From assembly GCA_003233345.1 (NCBI GenBank), contig QILK01000030.1, positions 1-35,795 of the forward strand: a stretch of DNA of 35,795 nt. Direction: 5' to 3'. The position numbers and the translations under genes are program-made. Under the pieces are notes generated by a model. That model was not told the DNA's origin and ran no database searches. It saw only the letters and a program-made list of their open reading frames with translations. Of this stretch, positions 15,845-25,133 are shown piece after piece (within the stretch, counting starts at the first letter, position 1; each line of letters opens with the position of its first letter). This DNA comes from Gammaproteobacteria bacterium. GTDB lineage: Bacteria; Pseudomonadota; Gammaproteobacteria; SZUA-21.

Positions 15845-16465
15845 TCAAATCGAAACAAACTTTTCTTTCGGTGATATTTTGGAAATAACCTTCGCAGGTG
15901 CACCAGCCGCCATCACATCAGGCGGAATACTGTGCGTAACAATACTACCAGCACCAATAACCGCCCCCTTGCCGATGGTAACTCCCGGCATAACAATAGT
16001 ATTTATCCCAAACCATACATCATCTTCAATGATTATTTCTGCGACTTCACCAACATCGTTTGGATCATGCAATCGCCTCTCGGCCAATAATGAATGTCCG
16101 GCGCCATCCATAATAAAACAACCGGATGTCAACCAAACATTCTTTCCTATCGTTACACCCTTAAGCGCTCTTACCGTGGCACCATTAATAATACTGTTGT
16201 CACCAATTTTTATCGTTCCTGTTTCCCGTGTTGTTAATACCACTGCTGACGGCAATCCAATTTCATGGTTCGATTGCGCTGAAACCAAACGAACATTATC
16301 ACCCAAGACAATAGCGCCACCACGAATATCAATATAAGGCTTTCCTATTACCTGAATTGATTTTCCGCATCTGACACATTGCATTTTTAGCAGAAACAAC
16401 CGCCAGGGGCTGAGCAAAATATTTACAAGCTTTGCTGGATTAAATAAAAAATTTTTAAATAACAT
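15845..16465 (-). CDS. Left-handed beta-helix (hexapeptide-repeat) acyltransferase
   Basis: Predicted O- or N-acetyltransferase of 206 residues in the WbbJ/LacA-like class. Imperfect hexapeptide repeats run from about residue 50 to 190, for example IKIGDNSIINGATV, VTIGKNVWLTSG, IIIEDDVWFGINTIVMPGVTIG and AVIGAGSIVTHSIPPDVMAAG, ending with the usual GAPAKVI. Cys33 and Cys36 (CVRC) precede the repeats. It probably acetylates a surface sugar using acetyl-CoA. First gene of the 16465-14154 cluster; the next gene begins 9 bp downstream. Confidence 0.85.
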   Translation of the reverse strand: MLFKNFLFNPAKLVNILLSPWRLFLLKMQCVRCGKSIQVIGKPYIDIRGGAIVLGDNVRLVSAQSNHEIGLPSAVVLTTRETGTIKIGDNSIINGATVRALKGVTIGKNVWLTSGCFIMDGAGHSLLAERRLHDPNDVGEVAEIIIEDDVWFGINTIVMPGVTIGKGAVIGAGSIVTHSIPPDVMAAGAPAKVISKISPKEKFVSI

Positions 16466-16664
16466 CAGTCTCTCGATTTACTGGTTATTCATTAATAAAA
16501 CGTAGTTACCCAGCCGTTAAATATAGCAGATCCTATATTAAACCATGGTACCGTCCCGTATCGTCGTTAATAAAGCAAATTCCGCTCCAATATTAAGGAT
16601 ACCTTCTATAATAGACTGTTTACTCGGTATTTATTTAAAATGACCTGATATAACGATGAAAAAA

Positions 16665-16678
16665 CAATAACGTTATTG
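16665..16678. promoter_or_regulatory. Perfect 14-bp palindrome upstream of the glycan cluster
   Basis: CAATAACGTTATTG is a perfect palindrome in the 285-bp AT-rich gap between the acyltransferase start and the guanine-deaminase gene. It could be an operator for a dimeric regulator, but it is single-copy and AT-rich, so chance is possible. Confidence 0.22.
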
Positions 16679-16750
16679 AGTCATAATATAATTGATATTT
16701 GACTATTTTTGGCTTGTTTTTACTGGTAGGACGACTATGTTAGTCTGTTG

Positions 16751-17218
16751 CTAATACATTTGCTTATTTTGCATCGATTGCCATTCATCGAATATAACTA
16801 GCGCATCTTCACGCAGCATCTCTATCATACCAACCTGACGCTCATTTCTGTTTTTTTCTATTTCTTCATAAAAAAAATGATCATCAAAACCAATTTCAGC
16901 GGCGTCAGATCGATTTGCGGCATAATAAATATGATCAAGTCGAGACCAATGCACGGCGCCCAGACACATTGGGCAAGGTTCGCAACTGGAATAGATATCA
17001 CACCCTCTGAGTTCAAAACTTTTAATCGTTGCGCAGGCATTGCGTATAGCGTTGATTTCCGCATGTGCGGTGGGATCACATTGCGTTAAAACCCGATTTT
17101 GACCTTGGCCTATTATATTTCCGTTTTGCACAATGACGGCACCAAAAGGACCGCCTGTTCCTTCGCGCATTGCGCGTGAGCCTAACTTGATTGCTAACTG
17201 CATAAATTGCTTGTTCAT
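16751..17218 (-). CDS. guaD: Guanine deaminase-like nucleoside deaminase
   Basis: Zinc-dependent cytidine-deaminase-fold enzyme of 155 residues. Zinc ligands and catalytic acid are readable: AHAE (His52, Glu54) and SCEPCPMCLG (Cys82, Cys85). The C-terminal part (NRSDAAEIGFDDHFFYEEI...) strongly resembles B. subtilis GuaD (about 156 residues), which uses a swapped C-terminal segment and hydrolyses guanine to xanthine and ammonia. Related tRNA adenosine deaminases (TadA) lack this GFDD-F-Y-EI tail. The gene lies 39 bp downstream of the chemoreceptor gene, with no obvious functional link. Confidence 0.82.
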   Translation of the reverse strand: MNKQFMQLAIKLGSRAMREGTGGPFGAVIVQNGNIIGQGQNRVLTQCDPTAHAEINAIRNACATIKSFELRGCDIYSSCEPCPMCLGAVHWSRLDHIYYAANRSDAAEIGFDDHFFYEEIEKNRNERQVGMIEMLREDALVIFDEWQSMQNKQMY

Positions 17219-17257
17219 TACTTAGCAGTATGCGAGTTTTATAGAATTACGCAACCC

Positions 17258-18910
17258 TTATACTTTGAACTTGTCTACCAGAGTCCCTAGATTGGATGCT
17301 AATTGCGTTAGCATTTTACTCGACTCCGCACTTTGCTCCACCGTCTCGGATGATTTTTGCGAATAGTCCCTGACCGAAACAATATTACGGTTAATTTCCT
17401 CAGAAACTGAGCTCTGCTCTTCGGCAGCGCTGGCTATCTGAGTGTTCATTTCCGTAATGGTTGCCACAGCCTCCGTGATGCTCTTAAGTGAGCTGCCTGC
17501 CTTAGCCGCCATGTCTACACTAAGCTGAGCGCGGGATTTTCCTTCGTTCATAACCTTAACGGCGTTTTGCGTACCTGCTTGTAACTTCGCAATCTTGCTA
17601 TGAATCTCTTCGGTGGATTCCTGGGTTCGATTAGCAAGTGTTCGGACTTCGTCAGCGACAACCGAAAATCCACGACCTTGTTCCCCGGCGCGCGCCGCCT
17701 CGATCGCCGCATTTAGCGCCAACAAGTTAGTTTGCTCGGCAATACCCCGAATCACATCAAGGATGGCGCCTATGCTTTCACTGTCTTTTTCCAATTTGTT
17801 AATCACTTCGGATGCCGAGTCCACTTCTTTGGCTAGATCACCGATAGAACTGATCGTATTATTGACGATGTCCATTCCCAGCCTCGACTCCGAGTCAGCA
17901 TTCTGGGCAGATTCAGCAGCGGTTGCTGCGTTTTTCGCGACTTCATTGACTGTTGCGGCCATTTCATTGATGGCAGTGGCTGCCAGATCAATCTCTGAAC
18001 TTTGCTGCATAATATCCGTACGAGACTCATCAGTGGCTTTCTGCATTTTATTTGAAGAGGCACTAATTTGTGCTGTTGCCGACACAACCTCGGAAATAGT
18101 CCGATGTAGCTTCTCGACAAATTCATTATAGTGCCTGCCAATCCGGTCAATTAAGTCGTTCGAGGTAACTTGTATGCGTTTGGTAAGATCACCGTTACCT
18201 GACGCTACGTCTTCAAGGTTATTATCAAGTTTTATCAACCGCCTGACAATCATTATCCGAAACAGCATAGCAACAAATCCAGCCAATACCAGCACGATGA
18301 CAGCGGTTGATACAAATGAAAATATCTTTGCGTCGTTTAGTGCATGTTGCTTGATTGCTTTCATTTGTTTTATTTTCGAAACATGTTTTAATTGAACTGC
18401 CACTAATTGTCGATTTAGCTCAACAAACTGGTAACCCATTTCCATGATACCTAGTTGCACGCCCTCGGTAGCGATTTTATATACTATCTTTTTTATATCC
18501 TTGTCGGCACTAATATCCCCATATCTTGCCAATACTTTACCGTCTTTATTCTTAAACTGCAGATAAAGAATATTGGGATCTTCGGTAACGACTTTAGCAT
18601 ATTCTTCAAGCGTAGAAAGATCCATATCAGCAATGGCACTTATCGCAATTTTTTTGACCAAGGCTGCTAAACGATTTAGTTTTTCAGATTCCCGCCGCCT
18701 CGCAGTTTTGGCCTGGTCCTTCAACATATCATCTACTTCCTGTTTAGATGAATTAAGCATTCTATCGAGATTCTGCTCTTGTTGATAGACTGATACACTA
18801 TTGCCGATAAAAAGCAGGAAAGCTATTCCCACAAGAATGATGAGAATAAACTTTCCGGTAATATCCAGCTTACTAATCGATCCCCAACTACTCTTTTTTT
18901 GCTTAGACAT
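17258..18910 (-). CDS. Methyl-accepting chemotaxis protein
   Basis: Membrane chemoreceptor of 550 residues. It has TM1 (about 20-40), a periplasmic sensing domain of about 150 residues resembling a single Cache/PAS-like fold ([18 protein letters not shown], 115-132), TM2 (about 197-222), HAMP (about 223-275) and a long cytoplasmic coiled coil. The signalling hairpin tip [20 protein letters not shown] is at about 392-411 and is intact. No other che gene is nearby. A truncated PhnD-like binding protein is encoded just upstream, a pairing that may once have been functional. The ligand is unknown. Confidence 0.93.
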   Translation of the reverse strand: MSKQKKSSWGSISKLDITGKFILIILVGIAFLLFIGNSVSVYQQEQNLDRMLNSSKQEVDDMLKDQAKTARRRESEKLNRLAALVKKIAISAIADMDLSTLEEYAKVVTEDPNILYLQFKNKDGKVLARYGDISADKDIKKIVYKIATEGVQLGIMEMGYQFVELNRQLVAVQLKHVSKIKQMKAIKQHALNDAKIFSFVSTAVIVLVLAGFVAMLFRIMIVRRLIKLDNNLEDVASGNGDLTKRIQVTSNDLIDRIGRHYNEFVEKLHRTISEVVSATAQISASSNKMQKATDESRTDIMQQSSEIDLAATAINEMAATVNEVAKNAATAAESAQNADSESRLGMDIVNNTISSIGDLAKEVDSASEVINKLEKDSESIGAILDVIRGIAEQTNLLALNAAIEAARAGEQGRGFSVVADEVRTLANRTQESTEEIHSKIAKLQAGTQNAVKVMNEGKSRAQLSVDMAAKAGSSLKSITEAVATITEMNTQIASAAEEQSSVSEEINRNIVSVRDYSQKSSETVEQSAESSKMLTQLASNLGTLVDKFKV

Positions 18911-19005
18911 AAAATTCCCTTGTTAACTACCCAGTAACCACACTAGGTACAATATAATACAATACAACTTAAGCTATGAACTAAAAGGTAGTAACTTCAA
19001 AGCTT

Positions 19006-19326
19006 TCAATATCTCAGAAAGCGGTCAAGGCTTACCGTCTCCACAACCCCTTTGATCTTAGCTTTCATACTAGCGGCATTACCGGATTTTAACTTTAACA
19101 AGGCAGCCTTGATTTTAGCTAGCGAAGCTTTGTCGTAACCAGGGCTGGTAGTCAATGTCCAGTGCGGATACAGTCCGGTTTCCTTTTCGATATAAGTCGC
19201 TAACGCTGACCACTTTTTTATTGCCTTTAAATTTCCACGCAAAGTCTGCACTCCAAATTTAACTTCTGCGGCCATCACATTTGAATACGTACTGTTGAAA
19301 AATAGGGTAAATACTAAGATATCCAT
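19006..19326 (-). pseudogene. PhnD-like periplasmic binding protein with an internal deletion
   Basis: This 106-residue frame joins the two ends of a phosphate/phosphonate-type periplasmic binding protein. The N-terminus is signal-peptide-like (to about MAA at residue 20), then EVKFGVQTLRGNLKAIKKW and ATYIEKETG match the start of the mature PhnD-like fold. After that the sequence jumps to YPHWTLTTSPGYDKASLAKI, ALLKLKSGNAASMKAKIKGV and VSLDRFLRY, which look like the C-terminal end. The usual middle of roughly 180-200 residues is absent, so ligand binding should be lost. The frame is open, so it may still be expressed as a small protein. Call based on recalled family patterns. Confidence 0.6.
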
Positions 19327-19550
19327 CAGAGTGACTGGGTTCCACTAAGCAAGGCAAATTACAGACCAAAATAAGGAGGAGGATCAGTACTAGTGTCTAG
19401 AAGAATGCCTCCATCTGCTAGCATGAGATAATTTTTCGGGTTTAACTTCCCCGGATTTCTAACAGAAACTGAAAGCAGCTAGTTTATAAGGGGTTATTTC
19501 AACTCGCCGTTAATTTTTCTAACAAAATAATCGCGTTACTCTGGACATCA

Positions 19551-20914
19551 CTAGAAAAAGGCATAGACCAAACCGGCGGCAGCACATCCACCAATGACTG
19601 GAATAATTCCTACCTTAAACCTAGTCAAAGCCACAAATGCGACTACCCCAATAAATGCAGCCACCCACTCGAACCTGCCATCGAACCCTTTTGGCCATAA
19701 CGTATGATAGGCGAAATAGACGGCAAGATTAAAAATAACACCCACGACTGCAGCAGTAATACCCGTTAAGGGCGCTGTAAATTTAACATCATGTCGGGTT
19801 GCCTCGACCGCCGGCCCTCCAAGCAGAATAAAAAGAAAAGACGGTAGGAATGTAAAAAAAGTAACAACACAAGCACCCAATATCCCTGCTAGCGGCAACA
19901 TATCGGTAGCAAAGCTTTGGGTATTCCAGGCACTAACAAAACCGACAAACGCGACCACCATGATCAACGGACCTGGCGTTGTTTCGCCAAGCGCCATACC
20001 ATCCATCATTTCCGTTTTACTTAGCCAGTTATAATATTCGACGGCCCCGTCTTTTACATAAGGAAACACCGCATAGGCACCACCAATGGTAAATAAAGCT
20101 GCTTTGGTAAAGAACCAACCCATTTGCGTTGGCGTGCCCTGCCAACCGTATGCCTGCATGAGTAATAGAATCATACCCGCCCAGAGTGCAAGCCCAACTG
20201 AAAGAAATAGGATAAATCGACTCCATTTAAAACGCGCGTGCTCTGGAACCGGCGTATCATCATCGATAATCGCGGGTCCATAGGACTTGTTTGATCCAGA
20301 ATGGAGTGAACCTAACTGAAATATGCCAGCAACATAGCGTGAACCGATGTAAGCGATAATACCAGCCATAATCACAATCATCGGAAAGGGTACTTTAAAA
20401 AAGTAAATCGAGATAAACGCCAAAACGGCCATGGTGCGAAGTACATTGTTCTTTAACGCTTTGGAGCCTATTCGGTAAGCAGCATAGACTACTATCGCTG
20501 TCACGGCAGGCTTGATACCGTATAATACTCCTGCAACAACCGCAACATCGCCATACACCATATAGATCCATGTCAGACCAATTAGAATAAAAAGTGACGG
20601 TAAAACAAAAAGTACACCGGCGACAATCCCTCCCCATACACCGTGCATTAATACACCGTGCATTAGCCAGCCGATATAGGTTGCCAGTTGCTGTGCCTCT
20701 GGCCCCGGAAGTACCATTGTATAATTTAGAGCATGTAAAAATCGATGTTCAGAAATCCATCTTCGTTTTTCGACCAGCTCCTGGTGCATCATACTAATCT
20801 GGCCGGCCGGCCCACCAAAACTGATAAAGCCTAGTTTTAACCAATATAATACCGCTTCTCGAAATGAGACTGGTTTTGGTTTTTCGAGTTCTGATATTCT
20901 GTAGTTTTTGTCAC
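19551..20914 (-). CDS. chrA: Chromate transporter ChrA, with a start/frame problem at the N-terminus
   Basis: Membrane transporter of the CHR family that exports chromate. The open frame from ATG 20792 gives 413 residues with two homologous halves; markers are LPGPEAQQLATYIGW in the first and GETTPGPLIMVVAFVGF in the second. The conserved family start (VSFREAVLYWLKLGFISFGG, then PAGQI) is encoded upstream in the same frame (20793-20866), but that frame runs back to a TAG at 20937-20939 without ATG, GTG or TTG. A GTG at 20914 with AGGGG upstream would fit if one base were added in the A5 tract at 20905-20909. So either a frameshift or an unusual start. A 15-bp tandem duplication adds LMHGV near residue 46. 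Confidence 0.85.
20637..20666 (-). repeat. 15-bp tandem duplication inside chrA
   Basis: TACACCGTGCATTAA (20637-20651) is followed directly by TACACCGTGCATTAG (20652-20666), 14 of 15 bases identical. In frame it encodes LMHGVLMHGV where relatives have one such unit. Confidence 0.8.
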
Positions 20915-21005
20915 CTGAATGAATACCCCTACTCTGCTATGAATATGTTTTTCCTTTATTGATTGGCTATAGTAACAAATCAACATGATATGGAAAATAA
21001 CAAAT

Positions 21006-21040
21006 AGTCGCGACTGTCAATAGTACTAATACTAGTATTA
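21006..21040. promoter_or_regulatory. Pair of perfect palindromes upstream of chrA
   Basis: AGTCGCGACT (21006-21015) and TAATACTAGTATTA (21027-21040) lie about 90-125 bp upstream of the presumed chrA start and beyond the end of the lipoprotein gene. They may be operator sites or a folded transcript end. No regulator gene such as chrB is next to them. Confidence 0.3.
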
Positions 21041-21177
21041 AACAACCTTAGGGATTAGTTAGGCAACGGAAGAAAGCGCCAGTCAAACTGCTTCGGCGAG
21101 TAAAGATTTAACAAGTTTAACTAAGCATTTATATGGCTTGGTTGAACAGTTTAAAATCTAGTCTCTTCTTGTTGTGG

Positions 21178-21777
21178 TTACTTGCTATTTTTAAACTGGT
21201 TTTCAGGTGCCTGGTATTGCCCTCGCCAGACTAGCTTGTCACCGATGACCCAACCGCGTTTTGTCTTTACGACATCATCTATTTTCAGGTCCCAGTTTTT
21301 ATCGCCGCTCTTGAATTGCAGATAGATATCTGCATGTGCGATGTTGTATCGAGTACGTTTGTTGGCGATATCGACATCAACAAACTGCGCCTGCTTCCAG
21401 TTAACACCTGCTTTTTCTGCTTTTTTACGGATACGTGTAAATGAATCTTTTATTCTAAAGTAACTGGATCGGGTTTTGACATAACATTCATTGTTTTTCA
21501 TTCTGTCGATGTCTTTCTTTAAAAGCTCGAGCTGTTCAGGATTTAGGGGATATTTTTCCGAGCCTTTATTTTTGAGTTTACTGGTATAAAACTGCACCAG
21601 ATCTTCGCCGTTTATGATGAAATTTTCAAAACCTTCTTCATCATTCTTTACCATGCTTGATAAAACTAACTTTGCCAGCATTTTTCCACTATCAGCGGTA
21701 GGACCGGATTGCTTGCCACCACAAGCGACTAACAGGAAGAATGTCATCGCTAAAAAAATCGTCGATAGTAATTTCAT
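21178..21777 (-). CDS. Uncharacterised lipoprotein
   Basis: Protein of 199 residues with a lipoprotein signal peptide: MKLLSTIFLAMTFFLLVAC, lipobox LVAC with the lipidated Cys at 19. The following GGKQSG lacks an Asp at +2, so sorting to the outer membrane is likely by the E. coli rule. The mature part is hydrophilic (many Lys and Asn) and ends KTKRGWVIGDKLVWRGQYQAP, a layout often seen in small NTF2-like or DUF4878-type lipoproteins; I cannot assign a family. It stands alone, about 140 bp downstream of rplQ on the same strand and beyond the terminator. Confidence 0.72.
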   Translation of the reverse strand: MKLLSTIFLAMTFFLLVACGGKQSGPTADSGKMLAKLVLSSMVKNDEEGFENFIINGEDLVQFYTSKLKNKGSEKYPLNPEQLELLKKDIDRMKNNECYVKTRSSYFRIKDSFTRIRKKAEKAGVNWKQAQFVDVDIANKRTRYNIAHADIYLQFKSGDKNWDLKIDDVVKTKRGWVIGDKLVWRGQYQAPENQFKNSK

Positions 21778-21853
21778 TTTTTTTCCACAATAGGTTTGAA
21801 ATTCGTTGCTCTAGATTAGCATATTTTGCTTATTGCTCGAGAAAAATTGATAT

Positions 21854-21880
21854 AAAAAAAGCCAGGTTTCCCTGGCTTTT
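21854..21880 (-). terminator. Intrinsic terminator of the ribosomal super-operon
   Basis: GCCAGG (21861-21866) pairs with CCTGGC (21871-21876), extended by A/T pairs on both sides. On the minus strand the stem is followed by seven Ts (21860-21854). It lies about 35 bp after the rplQ stop codon and is the strongest terminator in the window; it could also work on the plus strand. Confidence 0.88.
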
Positions 21881-21914
21881 CGATTTTATTTTGCGTTTTT
21901 ATCCCAATAATTGG

Positions 21915-22310
21915 TTATTCTTCCACTTCCTCAAATTCTTCATCGGCAGGGATCGGTCGGTCTACCAGCTCTATATATGCCATGGGTGCTGCATCACCGG
22001 CTCGAAAACCGCATTTTAAAATACGCAGATAACCGCCTGGACGATCCACATACCTTGGACCCAGCTCGCTAAATAACTTGGTGACCATATCACGATTGCG
22101 GATGCGATCGAACGCATAACGTCTGTTAGCAACGCTGTCGCTTTTAGCTTTGGTAATCAACGGCTCTACGACCCGTCGTAACTCTTTAGCTTTTGGCACG
22201 GTTGTTTTGATGATTTCATGTTCGAACAACGACGAAGCCATATTACGGAACATGGCTTTACGATGACTGCTCGTACGATTTAATTGTCTTCCACTTTTAC
22301 GATGACGCAT
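21915..22310 (-). CDS. rplQ: 50S ribosomal protein L17
   Basis: Last gene of the alpha operon; L17 sits near the polypeptide exit tunnel of the large subunit. The 131-residue protein begins [20 protein letters not shown] and contains [19 protein letters not shown], both hallmarks of L17. The tail is acidic (EEFEEVEE), slightly longer than in E. coli. It follows rpoA by 51 bp and precedes the terminator at 21854-21880. Confidence 0.98.
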   Translation of the reverse strand: MRHRKSGRQLNRTSSHRKAMFRNMASSLFEHEIIKTTVPKAKELRRVVEPLITKAKSDSVANRRYAFDRIRNRDMVTKLFSELGPRYVDRPGGYLRILKCGFRAGDAAPMAYIELVDRPIPADEEFEEVEE

Positions 22311-22361
22311 GACTGCGAACCTTCACTTTAGTTTTAATTTCTTTACTTAACTTAATTTAAT

Positions 22362-23369
22362 TTAATTTCTGGAAATCAATTTGTTGGGATCAATATTTTC
22401 CGGTGGCCAGACCTCAAGACGCATACCTAGCTTGAGTTTGTTTTCCTGTAACACCTTTTTGATCTCACTCAATGATTTCTTACCCAAATTCGGCGTTTTT
22501 AACAACTCCACTTCTGTGCGTTGAACCAAATCACCAATATAATAAATACTTTCTGCTTTTAGACAATTGGCAGAACGTACCGTTAATTCCAGATCATCAA
22601 CAGGCCGCAACAAAATTGGATCAATTTCTGCTTTTTCCTCTTCCGGCTGCACTTCTTCACTGCCCTGAAGATCGACAAACGGTGATAACTGATCCTGTAA
22701 AATCCCCGCCGCCTGGCGTATAGCATCTTCCGGATCAATAGTACCGTTAGTTTCTATATCAATAATCAATTTATCTAGATCTGTGCGTTGCTCGACCCGG
22801 GCACTATCGACCGAATAGGTCACTTTACGCACTGGACTAAACGATGCATCCAACAATAAAGAACCAATCGCCCGGTCACCATTTTGCTTTCCTGCTCGAA
22901 CCGGTGCCGAAACGTATCCACGTCCGCGCTCAATTTTTAACGTCATATTGAGCTCACCTGCCTTGGTCAGGTTTGCAATTGGATGATCCGGATTAATAAT
23001 CTCTATATCGTGATCTGTTTGAATATCACCCGCGAGTACTATACCTTCGCCTGATCGACGTAGTGTTAATGTTGTTTCATTTTTAGCATGCATCTTGATC
23101 GCCAACCCTTTTAGGTTTAGCAAAATGTCGATGATATCTTCCTGCACGCCTTCAATCGTCGAATATTCGTGCAAGACGTTATCAATCTGTGCTTCTACAA
23201 CGGCGCATCCTGAAAGCCACGATAACAGTACGCGTCTTAAAGAATTTCCGAGTGTATGACCAAAACCACGTTCTAGTGGTTCAATTGTTACCTTTGCACG
23301 TTGGTCATTTAGTAGTTGAACATCGACAATACGCGGTTTCAAAAAACCAGTCATTGTACCCTGTTGCAT
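22362..23369 (-). CDS. rpoA: RNA polymerase alpha subunit
   Basis: Alpha subunit of RNA polymerase, 335 residues. The N-terminal assembly domain (about 10-235) has [20 protein letters not shown], and the C-terminal DNA- and activator-contacting domain (about 250-325) has [17 protein letters not shown] and [14 protein letters not shown]. The initial [13 protein letters not shown] is a few residues longer than usual, with an inner ATG at the sixth codon as alternative start. Located between rpsD and rplQ as in other gammaproteobacteria. Confidence 0.98.
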   Translation of the reverse strand: MQQGTMTGFLKPRIVDVQLLNDQRAKVTIEPLERGFGHTLGNSLRRVLLSWLSGCAVVEAQIDNVLHEYSTIEGVQEDIIDILLNLKGLAIKMHAKNETTLTLRRSGEGIVLAGDIQTDHDIEIINPDHPIANLTKAGELNMTLKIERGRGYVSAPVRAGKQNGDRAIGSLLLDASFSPVRKVTYSVDSARVEQRTDLDKLIIDIETNGTIDPEDAIRQAAGILQDQLSPFVDLQGSEEVQPEEEKAEIDPILLRPVDDLELTVRSANCLKAESIYYIGDLVQRTEVELLKTPNLGKKSLSEIKKVLQENKLKLGMRLEVWPPENIDPNKLISRN

Positions 23370-23421
23370 GCAAAACCCTCGCTGTTTACTTTAAGATTGT
23401 AGCCATAAAAGTCGGCTACGA

Positions 23422-24051
23422 TTACTTCGAATATAGTTCCACTACCAGATTTTCATTAATATCTGGTGGTAATTCTGTTCGTTCTGGAGGCGCTTTAAAT
23501 ATACCCTGCATTTTCTTTGCATCGACGTCGACCCAGTCGTCAAATCCTCTTTCCTTGGATAATTCAACGGCGGTCACAATTCGTGATTGCTTTTTAGCTT
23601 TTTCATTAACGGTCACAGTATCATTGGCCTTTACCTGGTACGACGGAATATTAACCAGAACATCATTAACCAGTATAGCTTTATGACGGATAATCTGCCT
23701 TGCTTCGGAACGTGATATTGCAAACCCCATACGAAAAACGACGGTATCCAGTCGACTTTCCAATAGTTGTAACAAATTCTCGCCCGTAGAGCCTTTGATT
23801 TTTGCAGCTTGTTTATAGTAGTTGCGAAACTGCTTTTCCAGTACACCATAAATACGTCGCAGCTTCTGCTTTTCACGCAGCTGCGTGGCATAATCCGTCA
23901 AGCGTGACCGCCGTTGGCCATGTTGACCCGGTGGATACGCGCGATTATTCTCCATCGCACATTTTGCTGAAAAACATTTTTCACCTTTTAAAAACAGCTT
24001 GGCCCCTTCACGGCGACACAGTCTGCACTTTGATCCAGTATATTTTGCCAC
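23422..24051 (-). CDS. rpsD: 30S ribosomal protein S4, zinc-type (C+)
   Basis: Primary 16S rRNA-binding protein of the small subunit body, 209 residues, with an S4 RNA-binding domain ([20 protein letters not shown]). The N-terminus has CRLC (Cys9, Cys12), Cys26 and Cys31, the four-cysteine zinc site known from the Thermus protein. E. coli S4 lacks this complete site. In E. coli S4 represses the alpha operon by binding its leader; whether the same control exists here is not visible. Normal position between rpsK and rpoA. Confidence 0.97.
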   Translation of the reverse strand: MAKYTGSKCRLCRREGAKLFLKGEKCFSAKCAMENNRAYPPGQHGQRRSRLTDYATQLREKQKLRRIYGVLEKQFRNYYKQAAKIKGSTGENLLQLLESRLDTVVFRMGFAISRSEARQIIRHKAILVNDVLVNIPSYQVKANDTVTVNEKAKKQSRIVTAVELSKERGFDDWVDVDAKKMQGIFKAPPERTELPPDINENLVVELYSK

Positions 24052-24069
24052 TGCTAAATTCTCCGTGAA

Positions 24070-24453
24070 CTAAACTCTGCGTTTTTTGGGTGGACGACAT
24101 CCATTATGCGGAATAGGCGTCACATCATTAATATTGGTAATTTTAAGTCCGGCAGCATTCATTGCTCTGACTGCTGACTCACGACCAGGCCCTGGCCCTT
24201 TGACCCTGACCTCGATATTCTTCATACCGTGTTCTTTGGCATCATTGGCACAACGTTCGGCGGCAACCTGCGCGGCAAAGGGCGTACTTTTACGTGAACC
24301 ACGAAAGCCCGATCCGCCCGCAGTACGCCAACATATCGCGTTACCCTGACGGTCAGTGATGGTCACGATAGTATTATTAAAGGAAGCATGTATATGTGCT
24401 ATCCCGTCGGAAATATTTTTCTTCGCCTTTTTCTTTGGTTTTTCTGTTGCCAT
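24070..24453 (-). CDS. rpsK: 30S ribosomal protein S11
   Basis: Platform protein of the 30S subunit, 127 residues, that contacts 16S rRNA near the E site. Typical stretches are [35 protein letters not shown] and the C-terminal [18 protein letters not shown]. The N-terminus is Lys-rich as usual. It lies 18 bp upstream of rpsD and 63 bp downstream of rpsM. Confidence 0.98.
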   Translation of the reverse strand: MATEKPKKKAKKNISDGIAHIHASFNNTIVTITDRQGNAICWRTAGGSGFRGSRKSTPFAAQVAAERCANDAKEHGMKNIEVRVKGPGPGRESAVRAMNAAGLKITNINDVTPIPHNGCRPPKKRRV

Positions 24454-24516
24454 TTTTTAATCCTGAATAATTAACGTCGCTCTAGTCGATAGGGAAATCC
24501 AATCGCTACATGACCG

Positions 24517-24873
24517 CTAGATTTTCTTACGGCCACCTTTACGTTTACGCGTTTTTGCGTTGTTCTTGGTTTTCTGTCCACGCAACGGCAATCCACGGCG
24601 GTGACGAATTCCTCGATAACAGCCTAAATCCATCAGCCGTTTTATATTCATAGAAACTTCGCGACGAAGATCACCTTCGATGGATAATTTTGCGATTTCT
24701 GTACGAATACTTTCCAATTCTGCATCCGTCAAGTCTTTAACCTTGATTGCAGGCTGTATGTTCAACGTACTACATATACTCGTTGCACGTGCGCGACCAA
24801 TACCGTATATCGACGTTAGCGATATCACTGCATGTTGATGGTCAGGTATATTAACACCGGCTATACGGGCCAT
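24517..24873 (-). CDS. rpsM: 30S ribosomal protein S13
   Basis: Head protein of the 30S subunit, 118 residues, forming intersubunit bridges with L5 and 23S rRNA and touching P-site tRNA through its basic tail. The start [20 protein letters not shown], the helix-hairpin-helix YGIGRARA and the [19 protein letters not shown] tail are all present. First gene of the alpha operon proper, 69 bp after rpmJ. Confidence 0.98.
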   Translation of the reverse strand: MARIAGVNIPDHQHAVISLTSIYGIGRARATSICSTLNIQPAIKVKDLTDAELESIRTEIAKLSIEGDLRREVSMNIKRLMDLGCYRGIRHRRGLPLRGQKTKNNAKTRKRKGGRKKI

Positions 24874-24942
24874 TTACTTCATCTCCACGTTATACATTAA
24901 ATTATGTTTTTTTATTAAATTGCAATCGTTCATCAGTTGAAA

Positions 24943-25056
24943 TTAACCCTGACGTTGCTTGTGCTTCGGATCTTTACAAATCACCCGCACAACACCCTTG
25001 CGCTTGATAATTTTGCAATTTCTGCAAAATTTCTTTACTGATGCTCTTACTTTCAT
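24943..25056 (-). CDS. rpmJ: 50S ribosomal protein L36, zinc-ribbon (C+) form
   Basis: I translated this 37-residue gene by hand: it begins [17 protein letters not shown] and ends [11 protein letters not shown]. Cys11, Cys14, Cys27 and His32 form the zinc ribbon of the C+ form. L36 stabilises 23S rRNA near the peptidyl-transferase region. The ATG at 25056 lies 77 bp after secY, its standard place at the end of the spc operon. Confidence 0.96.
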   Translation of the reverse strand: MKVRASVKKFCRNCKIIKRKGVVRVICKDPKHKQRQG

Positions 25057-25133
25057 TGTTGACTCCAACTAAAACCAAAACCCTTAATTATGTAAAATTC
25101 GTAATTCTATGAATTATAGACGAATTTCAGTTT

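Noticed and set aside
16877-17089. Plus-strand open frame opposite the deaminase gene
   Set aside because: It lies wholly within guaD, which has intact catalytic motifs; no independent coding evidence.
20922-20924. ATT as a genuine start codon for chrA
   Set aside because: The only G-rich sequence upstream (AGGGG) directly abuts the ATT with no spacing, whereas it fits the GTG at 20914 better. A frameshift or base error is the simpler explanation.
22327-22370. TTTAATTT-rich repeated stretch between rpoA and rplQ
   Set aside because: Simple AT-rich spacer with short word repetition; no hairpin, no coding potential and no conserved control site expected there.
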